From VRUE01 sp963844395 (lineage in GTDB: Bacteria > Actinomycetota > Thermoleophilia > Solirubrobacterales > 70-9): a stretch of 64,000 nt of DNA. The stretch's first letter is position 1. Every line of letters begins with the position of its first letter. Positions 54,490 through 62,337 of the stretch are shown one piece after another. Under the pieces are notes generated by a model. The model saw nothing but the letters and a program-made list of their open reading frames with translations. It made no database searches and was not told the DNA's origin. The stretch lies in assembly GCA_963844395.1 (NCBI GenBank), contig CAWJNX010000002.1, positions 1,116,001 to 1,180,000 of the forward strand, written 5' to 3'. The position numbers and the translations under genes are program-made.

Positions 54490-54963
54490 TGGCTATTCGA
54501 CTGGCTATTCGCCTGACGGTTCGACTGGCTATTCGCAATCAAAGGGCTGGCGAAGTCCCGGATCCCGCTTGCGATTCGACGATTCCGGCGATTCGGGGGT
54601 GCCGACATCTCTGTGCTCATCGTGGTGTGCCTTGATCTCGAGCGTGAATCCCCCGACTCAGCCCAATGCCGGCAAACGCCGCCAATTCATTGGTTCGGCT
54701 GACGCCCCTCCTCCTACTCGATCACCTCGTCACCGGCAATGCCGTGAGCGCCCTTTGCACCCGGCACTTCGCTATCGCCTCCGCGCTGGCTACGCATCGC
54801 TTCCCAAGAAGCTGCGACCGGCCGCGGACATCACAGCGATAGGCCCCGAATCGGGACGGTTGCTCGCCCCCGCGCCAGGATCATTCGTGCCGAGCGGCCC
54901 CGCGCTGCGGGCTACTTCAACCAGACCGGTTAGCGCCGGAGTCGGTCTTAGTATCAGCACGGT
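54490..54963. other. Island stretch with direct repeats, no clear gene
   Basis: TTCGACTGGCTATTCGC occurs at 54496-54512 and 54520-54536, with a partial third copy before. A minus-strand ATG near 54640 opens a short repetitive frame (IANSQSN, QANSQSN). The last 200 bases should hold the promoter of the coiled-coil gene; no convincing -35/-10 pair found. Confidence 0.45.
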
Positions 54964-56283
54964 ATGACCAAGGCACAGGCTCAATACAAGATCGACTTCA
55001 ACGAACATCCGGTTCACGCGAGCCTGAAAGCCCTTCGAGGGCTAGTCGCGGACCTCTCCGAGGAGGTCATTAAGGAAGCGCGCGAGCACGACGAGCACGA
55101 CTCGCTTCCCCGGCTCGAACCCGTCCTTGAGTTCGTCAGCGCGCTACTGGCCAGCGCCGATCCCGCGCTGGTCACGTCCGGAATGCTTGACGGTCTCGAC
55201 GCCCAGATTCAGCAAATCAGCACGGCCTTGACGCCGCTTAAGGACAGCAAGGAATTCGAGCAGATCGCGAACATCCAAACCGGACTCGACGCGCTCCTCA
55301 ACGCGGTGGTCCAGGTCGCGCCAGCTATCGGGGTCTGGACGCAGACCGATGGGAAGAAGGCAGCGGCGCAACTGGGCGAGGCGGCCGCGGAGAAGACCCG
55401 CCAGCTTCAAGACCAGGCCAGCGCTCTACAAGGGCAGCTGGACCAGCTGCAAGAACAGATTGCCCAGTCCTCAGAGTCGGTCAAGACGACCGCTGAAGAA
55501 CGGATCAACGAACTACAGACCCAACTGACTGCGCTCAAAGAAGAAGGCGAGGCCGAGCGCACCAAAGTCCAAGGAGCCCTTGAGGGCTTCGGGACGCAGT
55601 TTGAGGAGAGTCAAAAAGAACGAACCGCGCAGGCCGAGCAAGCGATCCAAGAGAGCAAAGACGCGGCTGCTGAAGCGATGAAAAGCGATCAGGAGAGCGC
55701 CGAGAAAACCATTGCTGACTTGATGGCCCGCACCGACGAGATCATGGCCCTCCTTGAGGAAAAGAAGCAAGAAGCCATCGAGATGGTTGATGCCGAGGCC
55801 ACGTCAAGTACCGCTGGCGCTTTCAAGACGGAGGCTAAGGAGCAGAAGAAGCAAGCCGACCAGTGGCGCTTGTTCGCGCTCATCGGTGGCTTCTTTGCCG
55901 TCCTCGTCGCCCTCGCAGCAGTAGTCCTCGCTGTGGAGGAGATAGGCGACGGGGCCTCAATGATCGTCGCCAAAGTCACGGCGGTCACGCTTCTGCTCGG
56001 TATCGCGGGCTATGCGGCGGGCCAGTCCGGCCAGCATCGCCGCCGGGAGCAGCGCGCTCGTCGTCTCTACATGCAGATGGTTGCCTTCAAGCCGTTCTCC
56101 GAGCCGCTGCCCGACCCGGAGAAAAAAGATGCGCGCAAAGAGTTCATCGAGCGCATGTTTGTCGGCGACCCTCGCGAAGACCACAAGGACGGAGAGGTCA
56201 AACTGAGCGATGAGAACCTCTCCCTCATCGCTAGGCTCTTGGACGTGCTTCGTCCGAGTTCTAGCTCGGCTTCCTCGAACTAG
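54964..56283 (+). CDS. Coiled-coil membrane protein (island cargo)
   Basis: 439 residues. An alpha-helical N-terminus (about 1-130), a long coiled coil (about 140-290: RQLQDQASALQGQLDQLQEQ, RINELQTQLTALKEEGEAER, then EEKKQEAIEMVDAEA), two membrane helices (WRLFALIGGFFAVLVALAAV; VTAVTLLLGIAGYAAG) with a short loop, and a C-terminal cytosolic tail (KPFSEPLPDPEKKDARKEFI ... DENLSLIARLLDVL). Base composition is lower in GC than neighbours. No catalytic motif. As the only large gene of an integrated island it could be a defence or exclusion factor; unproven. Confidence 0.75.
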   Translation: MTKAQAQYKIDFNEHPVHASLKALRGLVADLSEEVIKEAREHDEHDSLPRLEPVLEFVSALLASADPALVTSGMLDGLDAQIQQISTALTPLKDSKEFEQIANIQTGLDALLNAVVQVAPAIGVWTQTDGKKAAAQLGEAAAEKTRQLQDQASALQGQLDQLQEQIAQSSESVKTTAEERINELQTQLTALKEEGEAERTKVQGALEGFGTQFEESQKERTAQAEQAIQESKDAAAEAMKSDQESAEKTIADLMARTDEIMALLEEKKQEAIEMVDAEATSSTAGAFKTEAKEQKKQADQWRLFALIGGFFAVLVALAAVVLAVEEIGDGASMIVAKVTAVTLLLGIAGYAAGQSGQHRRREQRARRLYMQMVAFKPFSEPLPDPEKKDARKEFIERMFVGDPREDHKDGEVKLSDENLSLIARLLDVLRPSSSSASSN

Positions 56284-56318
56284 ACGGACAGCGTGGCTCG
56301 GGTTCCAAGCGCCAGCGA

Positions 56319-56336
56319 TGCGCCACTCGTGCGCCA
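56319..56336. promoter_or_regulatory. Paired TGCGCCA boxes, right end
   Basis: TGCGCCA at 56319-56325 and 56330-56336, mirroring the left-end pair in the same orientation, 82 bases inside the right attachment site. Confidence 0.5.
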
Positions 56337-56417
56337 GCGAGACCGGTGATAACCGGACTTAGCCGGACACCGAACCGCTTGACCAAGCGGAATCCGCATC
56401 GTCATGCGGGTGCGGCA

Positions 56418-56454
56418 TGATGTGGATCATCGTCTACGTCAGCGTCTACATCCT
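56418..56454 (+). mobile_element. Right attachment site (orphan coxC end)
   Basis: Identical to the last 37 bases of coxC, followed by CTAG; it has no coxC body upstream. It is probably the original chromosomal 3' end displaced by integration. Confidence 0.85.
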
Positions 56455-56472
56455 CTAGCTACCGCGGCACTC

Positions 56473-56727
56473 TCAGCGCAGCTCGTCGAGTGACTTGACC
56501 TCGAGGTCGAACGGCTCGTCGGCGGCGCGCCGGCGGCGGTACGGGGAGACGATCACGCGGTGGACCTCGCCGCAGACGCAGGGAATTTCAATCGGCCGCG
56601 TGTCAGAGGCGGGATCGGTGTTGACCTTGAGGCGGCGCAGCGTTCCCGTGGGCTTGCAGCCGAAAGAAATCACCCAGCCATAGTCCTCGCGTTCGCGGGG
56701 CTTTTTCGAGCGACGGGGCTGGGGCAT
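56473..56727 (-). CDS. Small basic hypothetical protein
   Basis: 84 residues: PQPRRSKKPREREDYGWVIS, FGCKPTGTLRRLKVNTDPAS, then EIPCVCGEVHRVIV and DLEVKSLDELR. Three Cys in C...CxC suggest a possible metal site. Unrecognised. First chromosomal gene after the island. Confidence 0.55.
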   Translation of the reverse strand: MPQPRRSKKPREREDYGWVISFGCKPTGTLRRLKVNTDPASDTRPIEIPCVCGEVHRVIVSPYRRRRAADEPFDLEVKSLDELR

Positions 56728-56760
56728 CCGCCTATCCTCTCGGATTTGGCGACTCAGGAT

Positions 56761-56771
56761 CGAAAGGAGGT
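56761..56771 (+). promoter_or_regulatory. Strong ribosome-binding site
   Basis: AAAGGAGGTGA, fully complementary to the 16S 3' end, six bases upstream of the ATG at 56778. It fixes the start of the secreted protein and suggests high expression. Confidence 0.8.
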
Positions 56772-56777
56772 GACGAG

Positions 56778-58622
56778 ATGAAGTTCGCCGCTACCGAGGC
56801 GACCCTGATGGGTGAGCCGGCCGCTTGGATAACTCATAGGCTTTCAGCTATAAAGCGAATCTCGTTCATAGTCGCGATTGCCTCTGCCTTGCTCGGGCTG
56901 GCGCCCGCCATGGCGCTGGCCGCCTTCGGTTTCGAGGAAGTCGATGTCACCTTTAGGACCTTCGACGGCTCGCCGGCGACTCAGGCGGGCTCGCATCCCT
57001 TCGCGCTGACGACGACCGTGCGTATGAATACCGTCGAGGAGTCCGGTCTTGAATCTCCCGATGGCGATCTCAGGGACCTGTGGGTCGACTATCCGGTGGG
57101 CGTGGTCGCCGACACCACCGCGGTGCCGCGTTGCACCGATGCCGAATTCGAGCTGATCGTAGATGGCAAAAGCAGTTGCCCGCTCGCGACCGTGATCGGG
57201 GTCGCCGAAGTCACGGCCTCGAGCTCGGGCCCGATCCCGGTCGGATCCGAAGACTTCGCCGAACCTGCCCCCGTATACAACCTGCAGCCGTCGCCTGGCA
57301 CGGTGGCAAGAATCGGATTCGTCGCCGCTGGCCAGCCGATCGACGCCGAGATCGGCCTCAGCGACGCCGCACCACACAATGGCTTCATCGCGGTGACCGA
57401 CCTCTCGCAGGCAATCCTTTTCTACAGCGCGCGCGTGTCCATCTGGGGCGACCCCAGCGATCCTGCTCACGACGGCGAACGCGGCCCATGCGCCTTCTTG
57501 GAAGGCGCTTCCTGTCCCGTCGCTTTCCTGCCGCGGCCTTTCCTCACCCTGCCGCGCAGTTGTAGCGGGCCGCTGCAGACTGCCTTCACTGCGTATTCAT
57601 GGCAGGACCCTCCACAGTCGGACGCGGCAAGCGTCCTCTCGCACGACAACTTCGAACCGCCCAATCCACAAGGCCTCACCGGCTGCGGAAAACTCGCCTT
57701 CTTGCCCCAAATCGACGCCCAGCCAACCACCGAACTTGCCGAGACGCCTTCGGGCCTGGACGTAAGCATCGACGTCAACGACGAAGGTCTCACTAACTCC
57801 AGCGGACTCGCCCAGTCAGAGGTGCGGAATCTGGTCCTGATCCTGCCTGCGGGGATGACGGTCGACTCCCAGCTCGCCCAGGGCTCCGTCACCTGCACCC
57901 AGGCCCAATTCGACCAGGAAAGCATCGATTCCGAACCGGGGGAAGGCTGCCCGCAGGCGTCCGAGATCGGGACGATCGAGGTGGAAACTCCTCTCCTTGC
58001 AGGCGGAAGCCTGGAAGGGCAGGTCTTCGCCGGCGAACCCTTTTTCGACTCCTTCGACTCCCCGCTGGCCCTCTACATCACGATCAAGGACCCGGAGCTC
58101 GGGATCCTGATCGCGCACGTTGGGGAAGTGGAAGTCGAACCAGGCGGCGAGCTGACCGTCTGGTTCGAAGATATTCCCCAACTGCCGTTCGCCCACCTCC
58201 GCCTCCAGCTGCACGAGGATGACAGTCCGCTCATCACGCCGCCGGAATGCGGGCAGTTCACCATCGAAGCGGCCTCGAGCCCTTGGTCCAAACCCAGCAG
58301 CCTGTTCATCTCCGCCACGTCCTTCGAAATCACTGCGGGCGCCGGCGGCGGTCCCTGTCCCACGGGCGGAGCGTCGCCGACCGATCCGAGCACGCCGCTT
58401 CCCAGCAACGCGGCACCTCCCCTAGTCAACCCGTCGAATCCCGCTCATAGACGTCACTGCCCCAAAGGCAAGCGCCGCATCAAGCAGGGCGGCAAATCAC
58501 GCTGCGTCAGGAGGCGTTGCTTGCGGGCGCGGATGCGGAAACGGCCCGTGCGGCGATGTGTCCGACCGAAAAACAGGGGCGGCGCTCGAACCGCAAGTCG
58601 CGGCGGCGGGCTACCGCGCTGA
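56778..58622 (+). CDS. Large secreted surface protein
   Basis: 614 residues. A long N-terminal signal (RISFIVAIASALLGLAPAMA-LA) leads into a beta-rich ectodomain with recurring DGSPATQAGSHPFALTTTV-type and NLVLILPAGMTVDSQLAQG-type blocks, then a Pro/Ser linker and a C-terminal basic tail with Cys pairs (HCPKGKRRIKQGGKSRC-V). This ending is seen in many Solirubrobacterales secreted proteins. Probably cell-surface; function unknown. Overlaps the next small gene. Confidence 0.75.
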   Translation: MKFAATEATLMGEPAAWITHRLSAIKRISFIVAIASALLGLAPAMALAAFGFEEVDVTFRTFDGSPATQAGSHPFALTTTVRMNTVEESGLESPDGDLRDLWVDYPVGVVADTTAVPRCTDAEFELIVDGKSSCPLATVIGVAEVTASSSGPIPVGSEDFAEPAPVYNLQPSPGTVARIGFVAAGQPIDAEIGLSDAAPHNGFIAVTDLSQAILFYSARVSIWGDPSDPAHDGERGPCAFLEGASCPVAFLPRPFLTLPRSCSGPLQTAFTAYSWQDPPQSDAASVLSHDNFEPPNPQGLTGCGKLAFLPQIDAQPTTELAETPSGLDVSIDVNDEGLTNSSGLAQSEVRNLVLILPAGMTVDSQLAQGSVTCTQAQFDQESIDSEPGEGCPQASEIGTIEVETPLLAGGSLEGQVFAGEPFFDSFDSPLALYITIKDPELGILIAHVGEVEVEPGGELTVWFEDIPQLPFAHLRLQLHEDDSPLITPPECGQFTIEAASSPWSKPSSLFISATSFEITAGAGGGPCPTGGASPTDPSTPLPSNAAPPLVNPSNPAHRRHCPKGKRRIKQGGKSRCVRRRCLRARMRKRPVRRCVRPKNRGGARTASRGGGLPR

Positions 58623-58792
58623 AGCTCTCCGAGGCAGCAGTCTTCCGCTGGGTGGTGATCGTCGGGATCGCCGCCGCCTTGGTGGTGGTGCTGACCCTGC
58701 TGACTAGGCCGCTGGTTGGGGCGCTCTGGGCGCTGGTGCTGGTTCTCGCTGGGGCGGCTCACGCCTATCGGTGGTGGATGGAGCGTCCTTAG
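58556..58792 (+). CDS. Small membrane protein
   Basis: 78 residues: basic N-terminus (RRSNRKSRRRATALKLSEAA) and two hydrophobic helices (FRWVVIVGIAAALVVVLTLL; LVGALWALVLVLAGAAHAY). It overlaps the end of the surface protein by 67 bp and the ctaA 3' end on the other strand by 89 bp, so the exact extent is uncertain. Confidence 0.45.
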   Translation: MCPTEKQGRRSNRKSRRRATALKLSEAAVFRWVVIVGIAAALVVVLTLLTRPLVGALWALVLVLAGAAHAYRWWMERP

Positions 58793-59687
58793 GTGCCAGG
58801 CGACCCGCGGTCGCGACCGTCCACAGCATCGCCAGCCAGGTGGTGGTGGCGAGGGCTATGTGAAGCCAGACGAGCTCGGAGGGAAGCTCCAGCGCCCACT
58901 GGAGGCCGCCCACCAGGCCCTGCAGGCCGAGCAGGCCGATTACGACGCCGAGCGGCCTGACGGCGCGGTTGCCGCCCCCCGGGCGGCGCAGCAGCAGCCA
59001 GACGCCGATCGCGGCGAGGCCGAAGATCGCGGCCATCGCCGAGTGGCGCTGCACGACCCACTCCAGCGTCGCGGCGCCCTCGAAATCGAAGCGCTTGACC
59101 AGCTCTCCTTCGTGGGCCCCGGCGTGCGGTCCCGAACCGGTGGCGATCGTGCCGGCGAGAATCGTGAGCTGGCCGAGCGGGATCAGGGCGCGGACCGACC
59201 AGACGCCGAGCCGGTCGGTCGAGAAGCGGCGCTCGCCGGGCTCGTAGCGCGCGCACCAGGCCAGCGCGAAGGCGGCATCGAGGAGCAGCATCGAGAGGAT
59301 GAAATGGCCCATCACGAGGCCGGGCGCCAGGTGGTACTTGACGACCAGCGCGCCGAGGATCGCCTGGCAGAGGACGCCGATCGGCAGCATCGCGCCGAAC
59401 AACGCCAGGTGGCCGCGGAAGGGGCGCCGAAACCAGGCGAGGGCGCTGGCGGCGATCACGGCGAGGCCGACGAAGCCGGTCAGCAGCCGGTTGCCGTACT
59501 CGATCACCGCGTGGGTCTCGAGCGGCGGCACGGTCCCTCCGTAGCATTTCGGCCAGTCCGGGCAGCCGAGGCCGGAGCCGGTGAGGCGCACCGCGGCCCC
59601 GGTGAGGACGATCAAGGCGAGGGCCGCGAGGGCTACCAGGGCGACCGTGGCATAGAGCCGCGGCCCGATCTGAAGGCGCTCACGCAT
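58704..59687 (-). CDS. ctaA: Haem A synthase
   Basis: 327 residues, eight membrane helices. LTGAAVRLTGSGLGCPDWPK is the CtaA/Cox15 opening with the catalytic Cys pair region; ETHAVIEYGNRLLTG and MGHFILSMLLLDAA give the haem His ligands, and VVQRHSAMAAIFG / WLHIALATTTWLAML the second set. Oxidises haem O to haem A. The C-terminal Pro/Ala tail overlaps an opposite-strand gene. Confidence 0.92.
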   Translation of the reverse strand: MRERLQIGPRLYATVALVALAALALIVLTGAAVRLTGSGLGCPDWPKCYGGTVPPLETHAVIEYGNRLLTGFVGLAVIAASALAWFRRPFRGHLALFGAMLPIGVLCQAILGALVVKYHLAPGLVMGHFILSMLLLDAAFALAWCARYEPGERRFSTDRLGVWSVRALIPLGQLTILAGTIATGSGPHAGAHEGELVKRFDFEGAATLEWVVQRHSAMAAIFGLAAIGVWLLLRRPGGGNRAVRPLGVVIGLLGLQGLVGGLQWALELPSELVWLHIALATTTWLAMLWTVATAGRLAPKDAPSTTDRREPPQREPAPAPRAPQPAA

Positions 59688-59741
59688 TGCGAGAGATGAT
59701 GCCAGCGGCAGAGCTCGGCGCTCCCGGCGCCCGCCCTGCCC

Positions 59742-60470
59742 CTATTTCGAGCCGCCGCCTTTGGAGGCCGCGCCGGACTTGGCGGTCGATCCGCCTTTCG
59801 AAGTCGATTCGGCGAGGTATTTGACCAGCTCTTCGAGTTCGGTCGGGCTGATCAGCGACTCGTAGTTCGACGGCATCACGTTGGGCGGGTACCCCTTGGC
59901 GATCTTCGCGTTGGGATCGACGATCGACTGTTCGATCATCGTGATCGCTTCTCCGGCCAGGGTTTCGTCGAGATTCGGGCCGGTGACCCCGCCGGAGTTG
60001 GCGGCAGCCAGAGTGTGGCAGCCACCGCAGCCGTTGCTGGCGAAGACCTGCGCTCCGGGCCCGCCCGGCACTTGCGGCGGAGCGGCTCCCGGCACGCCTG
60101 CGTATGCGCCGACATACGCGGCGACGTCGTCAAGATCCTGGCCGGTGACAATCATGGCCGGCATCGAGACCGCCGGATTTTCGCTGCTCGGGCGCGGATA
60201 TTCGACCTGCGCCTTAACGATGCCTTCCACGGTGGAGTCGGTCTGCCCGGACTCCCGGGCCGCGGCGAAGGCGGCGTCCATGCTGGGGCCGATCTGGGCG
60301 GTCGTCCCCGCCTGCGCCATCGCGTGGCAGGTACCGCATTTCTGGACGAAGAGGGTGCGTCCCCGCTCGACGTCGGCGGTGCCCGTGCCGCAGCCGGAAG
60401 CCGGCAAGGCGACAGCCGCCAGGGCGGCAATGACGAGCAGGAGGCGGGTCGGGTTCGGTGAAGTCGGCAT
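59742..60470 (-). CDS. Di-haem cytochrome c lipoprotein
   Basis: About 242 residues. The signal ends in a lipobox (VALPASGCG). Two class I cytochrome c domains follow: CGTCHAM near residue 45 with a distal Met in VSMPAMIVTG, and GCGGCHTL near residue 140 with NVMPSNYESL. A Ser/Lys/Gly tail closes the protein. It should carry electrons to the cox complex at the outer face. Confidence 0.88.
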   Translation of the reverse strand: MPTSPNPTRLLLVIAALAAVALPASGCGTGTADVERGRTLFVQKCGTCHAMAQAGTTAQIGPSMDAAFAAARESGQTDSTVEGIVKAQVEYPRPSSENPAVSMPAMIVTGQDLDDVAAYVGAYAGVPGAAPPQVPGGPGAQVFASNGCGGCHTLAAANSGGVTGPNLDETLAGEAITMIEQSIVDPNAKIAKGYPPNVMPSNYESLISPTELEELVKYLAESTSKGGSTAKSGAASKGGGSK

Positions 60471-60602
60471 GTCTCGGGCGGCGCGGAGCGGGCCGGAGTC
60501 TATACGTCGAGGTCCCCGGGAAGGCGGCGTGTGGAACCGCCGCCGTCGGGTAGCCTTGAGGCGATTCGCACGATCTCCTAAGCAGCGAAAGAGAGGCGCG
60601 GG

Positions 60603-61004
60603 ATGCAGGTAAGGGAAGGGATGTCGGAGGTGGTTCTGACGGTCGGACCGGCGCACACGCTGCGCGAGGCGGCCGAACGGATGGTCGACAAGGGCACCGG
60701 GGCGGCGCTGGTCACCGACGACGAGATGCCAGTGCCCAGCATCGTCACCGAGCGCGACATTCTGACCTCGCTGGGCCAGGGCGAGGACCCCGACGTAGAG
60801 CTGGTTTCCGGCCACATGAGCGAAGGCGTGGTCGCCGCCGCGCCCGACTGGAGCCTGGAGCGGGCCGCCGCCGAGATGTCGAAGCGCGGCATCCGCCACC
60901 TCGTCGTCTTCGACGAGGGCGACCTGGTCGGCGTCCTTTCCATCCGAGACATAGTCCGAGTCTGGACCTCCGACGGCGCGACGTCGGCGATGACGCCGGA
61001 CTGA
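60603..61004 (+). CDS. CBS-pair protein
   Basis: 133 residues: SEVVLTVGPAHTLREAAERM, VPSIVTERDILTSLGQG, then SEGVVAAAPDWSLERAAAEM and KRGIRHLVVFDEGDLVGVLS. Two CBS motifs likely binding adenine nucleotides. Stands alone between cytochrome genes on the other strand. No partner evident. Confidence 0.8.
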   Translation: MQVREGMSEVVLTVGPAHTLREAAERMVDKGTGAALVTDDEMPVPSIVTERDILTSLGQGEDPDVELVSGHMSEGVVAAAPDWSLERAAAEMSKRGIRHLVVFDEGDLVGVLSIRDIVRVWTSDGATSAMTPD

Positions 61005-61021
61005 GGCGCGCTCTCAGTGCG

Positions 61022-61312
61022 TCAGGGACGCGGCGGAGAGATCGTCTCGACCGGCAGGACCGCGCCGCGGACGCGCTGTCGCAGCGGCCGGCGGTAGTAG
61101 TCGCGGCGGGCGCCGCGGACCATGCTGCGGAAGGCCGCCAGCAGAACGATGCCGCCGATGATCGAGTAGACCCAGCCACGCACCATGAAGCCCTCGGCGA
61201 AGAGCCCGCAGAGGGCGAGGGCGGCGCCGAAGGCGAAAAAGATCGGGGCCCAGGAGGGGCGGGGGGCGTAGACCAGCTCGCCGGGCTCGGGGATCTCGCG
61301 GTTCCCGGTCAC
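61022..61312 (-). CDS. Small membrane protein of the cox/cta cluster
   Basis: 96 residues with two hydrophobic helices (PIFFAFGAALALCGLFAEG; GWVYSIIGGIVLLAAFRSM) and polar ends. Its size and location suggest an accessory subunit of the actinobacterial oxidase (subunit IV-like), but the family is not certain. GTG start overlapping the upstream stop. Confidence 0.6.
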   Translation of the reverse strand: MTGNREIPEPGELVYAPRPSWAPIFFAFGAALALCGLFAEGFMVRGWVYSIIGGIVLLAAFRSMVRGARRDYYRRPLRQRVRGAVLPVETISPPRP

Positions 61313-61422
61313 GAGGCGATGTAGAGCGTGGCGGCGACGAAGCAGAGGGCGAAGACCGTCGCCGCGAAGGCGCTGGCCTGCAGGCCGGCCTTCATCTCGC
61401 GCCTCGAGGTCTCGCGGTCCAC
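61309..61422 (-). CDS. 37-residue membrane peptide
   Basis: MDRETSRREMKAGLQASAFA then ATVFALCFVAATLYIAS, one helix. Starts at GTG 61422 (an internal ATG is also possible) and overlaps the next gene by GTGA. Probably a tiny oxidase-associated subunit; inferred from position only. Confidence 0.5.
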   Translation of the reverse strand: MDRETSRREMKAGLQASAFAATVFALCFVAATLYIAS

Positions 61423-61435
61423 GGCCGAATTTCTA

Positions 61436-62332
61436 CTAGACCAGCCGGTCGAGCGGCATCGCGAGGAAGAGCAGCGCCAGGTAGGCGAGCGAGAAGAGGT
61501 AGGTGCGCAGCGCCCAGCGGCGGTCGGCGCTGCGCAGCAGCCGCACCGCGCAGTAGATGAAGGCGGCGCCGAGCGACATCGAAGCGACCAGGTACTCGAC
61601 CCCGAAGGCGCCGGCGCAGAAAGGCAGCTGGGTCACCGCATAGAGCAGAACCGTGTAGAGGAGGATCTGGCGCCGGGTCTCCTTCTCGCCCCGCACCACC
61701 GGCAGCATCGGCACGCCGGCTCGCGCGTACTCGTCCTTCATCAGCAGCGAGAGCGCCCAGAAGTGGGGCGGCGTCCAGAAGAAGACGATCGCGAAGAGGT
61801 AGAAGGCGGTACCGCTGAGGCTGCCGGTGACGGCCGCCCAGGCGACCAGCGGCGGCACGGCGCCCGCAGCCCCGCCGATCACGATGTTCTGCGGCGATCT
61901 GCGCTTCAGCCACAGCGTGTAGACGAAGACGTAGCCGAACAGTCCCGAGAGCGAGAGCGCTGCGGCAAGCGGGTTCACGGTCAGCGAGAGCAGCAGGAAG
62001 GAGGAGAGGCCGAGCAGCGAGCCGAAGGCGATCGCGGTGGCGGGGGAGATGCGGCCGCTGGCCACCGGCCGGTCGGCGGTGCGGGCCATGGTGCGGTCGA
62101 TGTCGCGGTCGATCGCGTGGTTGATCGCCCCGGCGCCGCCGGCTGAGAGGGCACCGCCCAAGCAGGTGAGCAGGACGAGGCCGATCGAGGGGTCGCCCGC
62201 CACGTACATCGTCGTCACCGTGGTGAAGAGCAGCAGCGACTGCACCTTCGGCTTGGTCAGCGTGGCGAGGTCGCGCAGGAGCGAGAGCGCGGCGGGGCGC
62301 TGCGAAATGGCAGCCGTCTGGGCGCCGCTCAT
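61436..62332 (-). CDS. ctaB: Protohaem IX farnesyltransferase
   Basis: 298 residues, UbiA-type prenyltransferase making haem O. Signature NHAIDRDIDRTMARTADRPV (Asp-rich) and the second motif KRRSPQNIVIGGAAGAVPP, with about nine helices. Supplies CtaA. Confidence 0.95.
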   Translation of the reverse strand: MSGAQTAAISQRPAALSLLRDLATLTKPKVQSLLLFTTVTTMYVAGDPSIGLVLLTCLGGALSAGGAGAINHAIDRDIDRTMARTADRPVASGRISPATAIAFGSLLGLSSFLLLSLTVNPLAAALSLSGLFGYVFVYTLWLKRRSPQNIVIGGAAGAVPPLVAWAAVTGSLSGTAFYLFAIVFFWTPPHFWALSLLMKDEYARAGVPMLPVVRGEKETRRQILLYTVLLYAVTQLPFCAGAFGVEYLVASMSLGAAFIYCAVRLLRSADRRWALRTYLFSLAYLALLFLAMPLDRLV

Positions 62333-62337
62333 GGCGC

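Larger units (their letters stand above)
52589..56458. mobile_element. Integrated island at coxC
   Basis: About 3.9 kb between two copies of the coxC end. It contains a truncated tyrosine recombinase, an unusual tRNA, repeat arrays, a small protein and a coiled-coil membrane protein, and is less GC-rich than its neighbours. Near each end is a pair of TGCGCCA boxes. Gene density is low. The pattern fits an integrative element whose recombinase targets the 3' end of coxC. It appears immobile because the recombinase lacks its N-terminal half. Confidence 0.8.
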
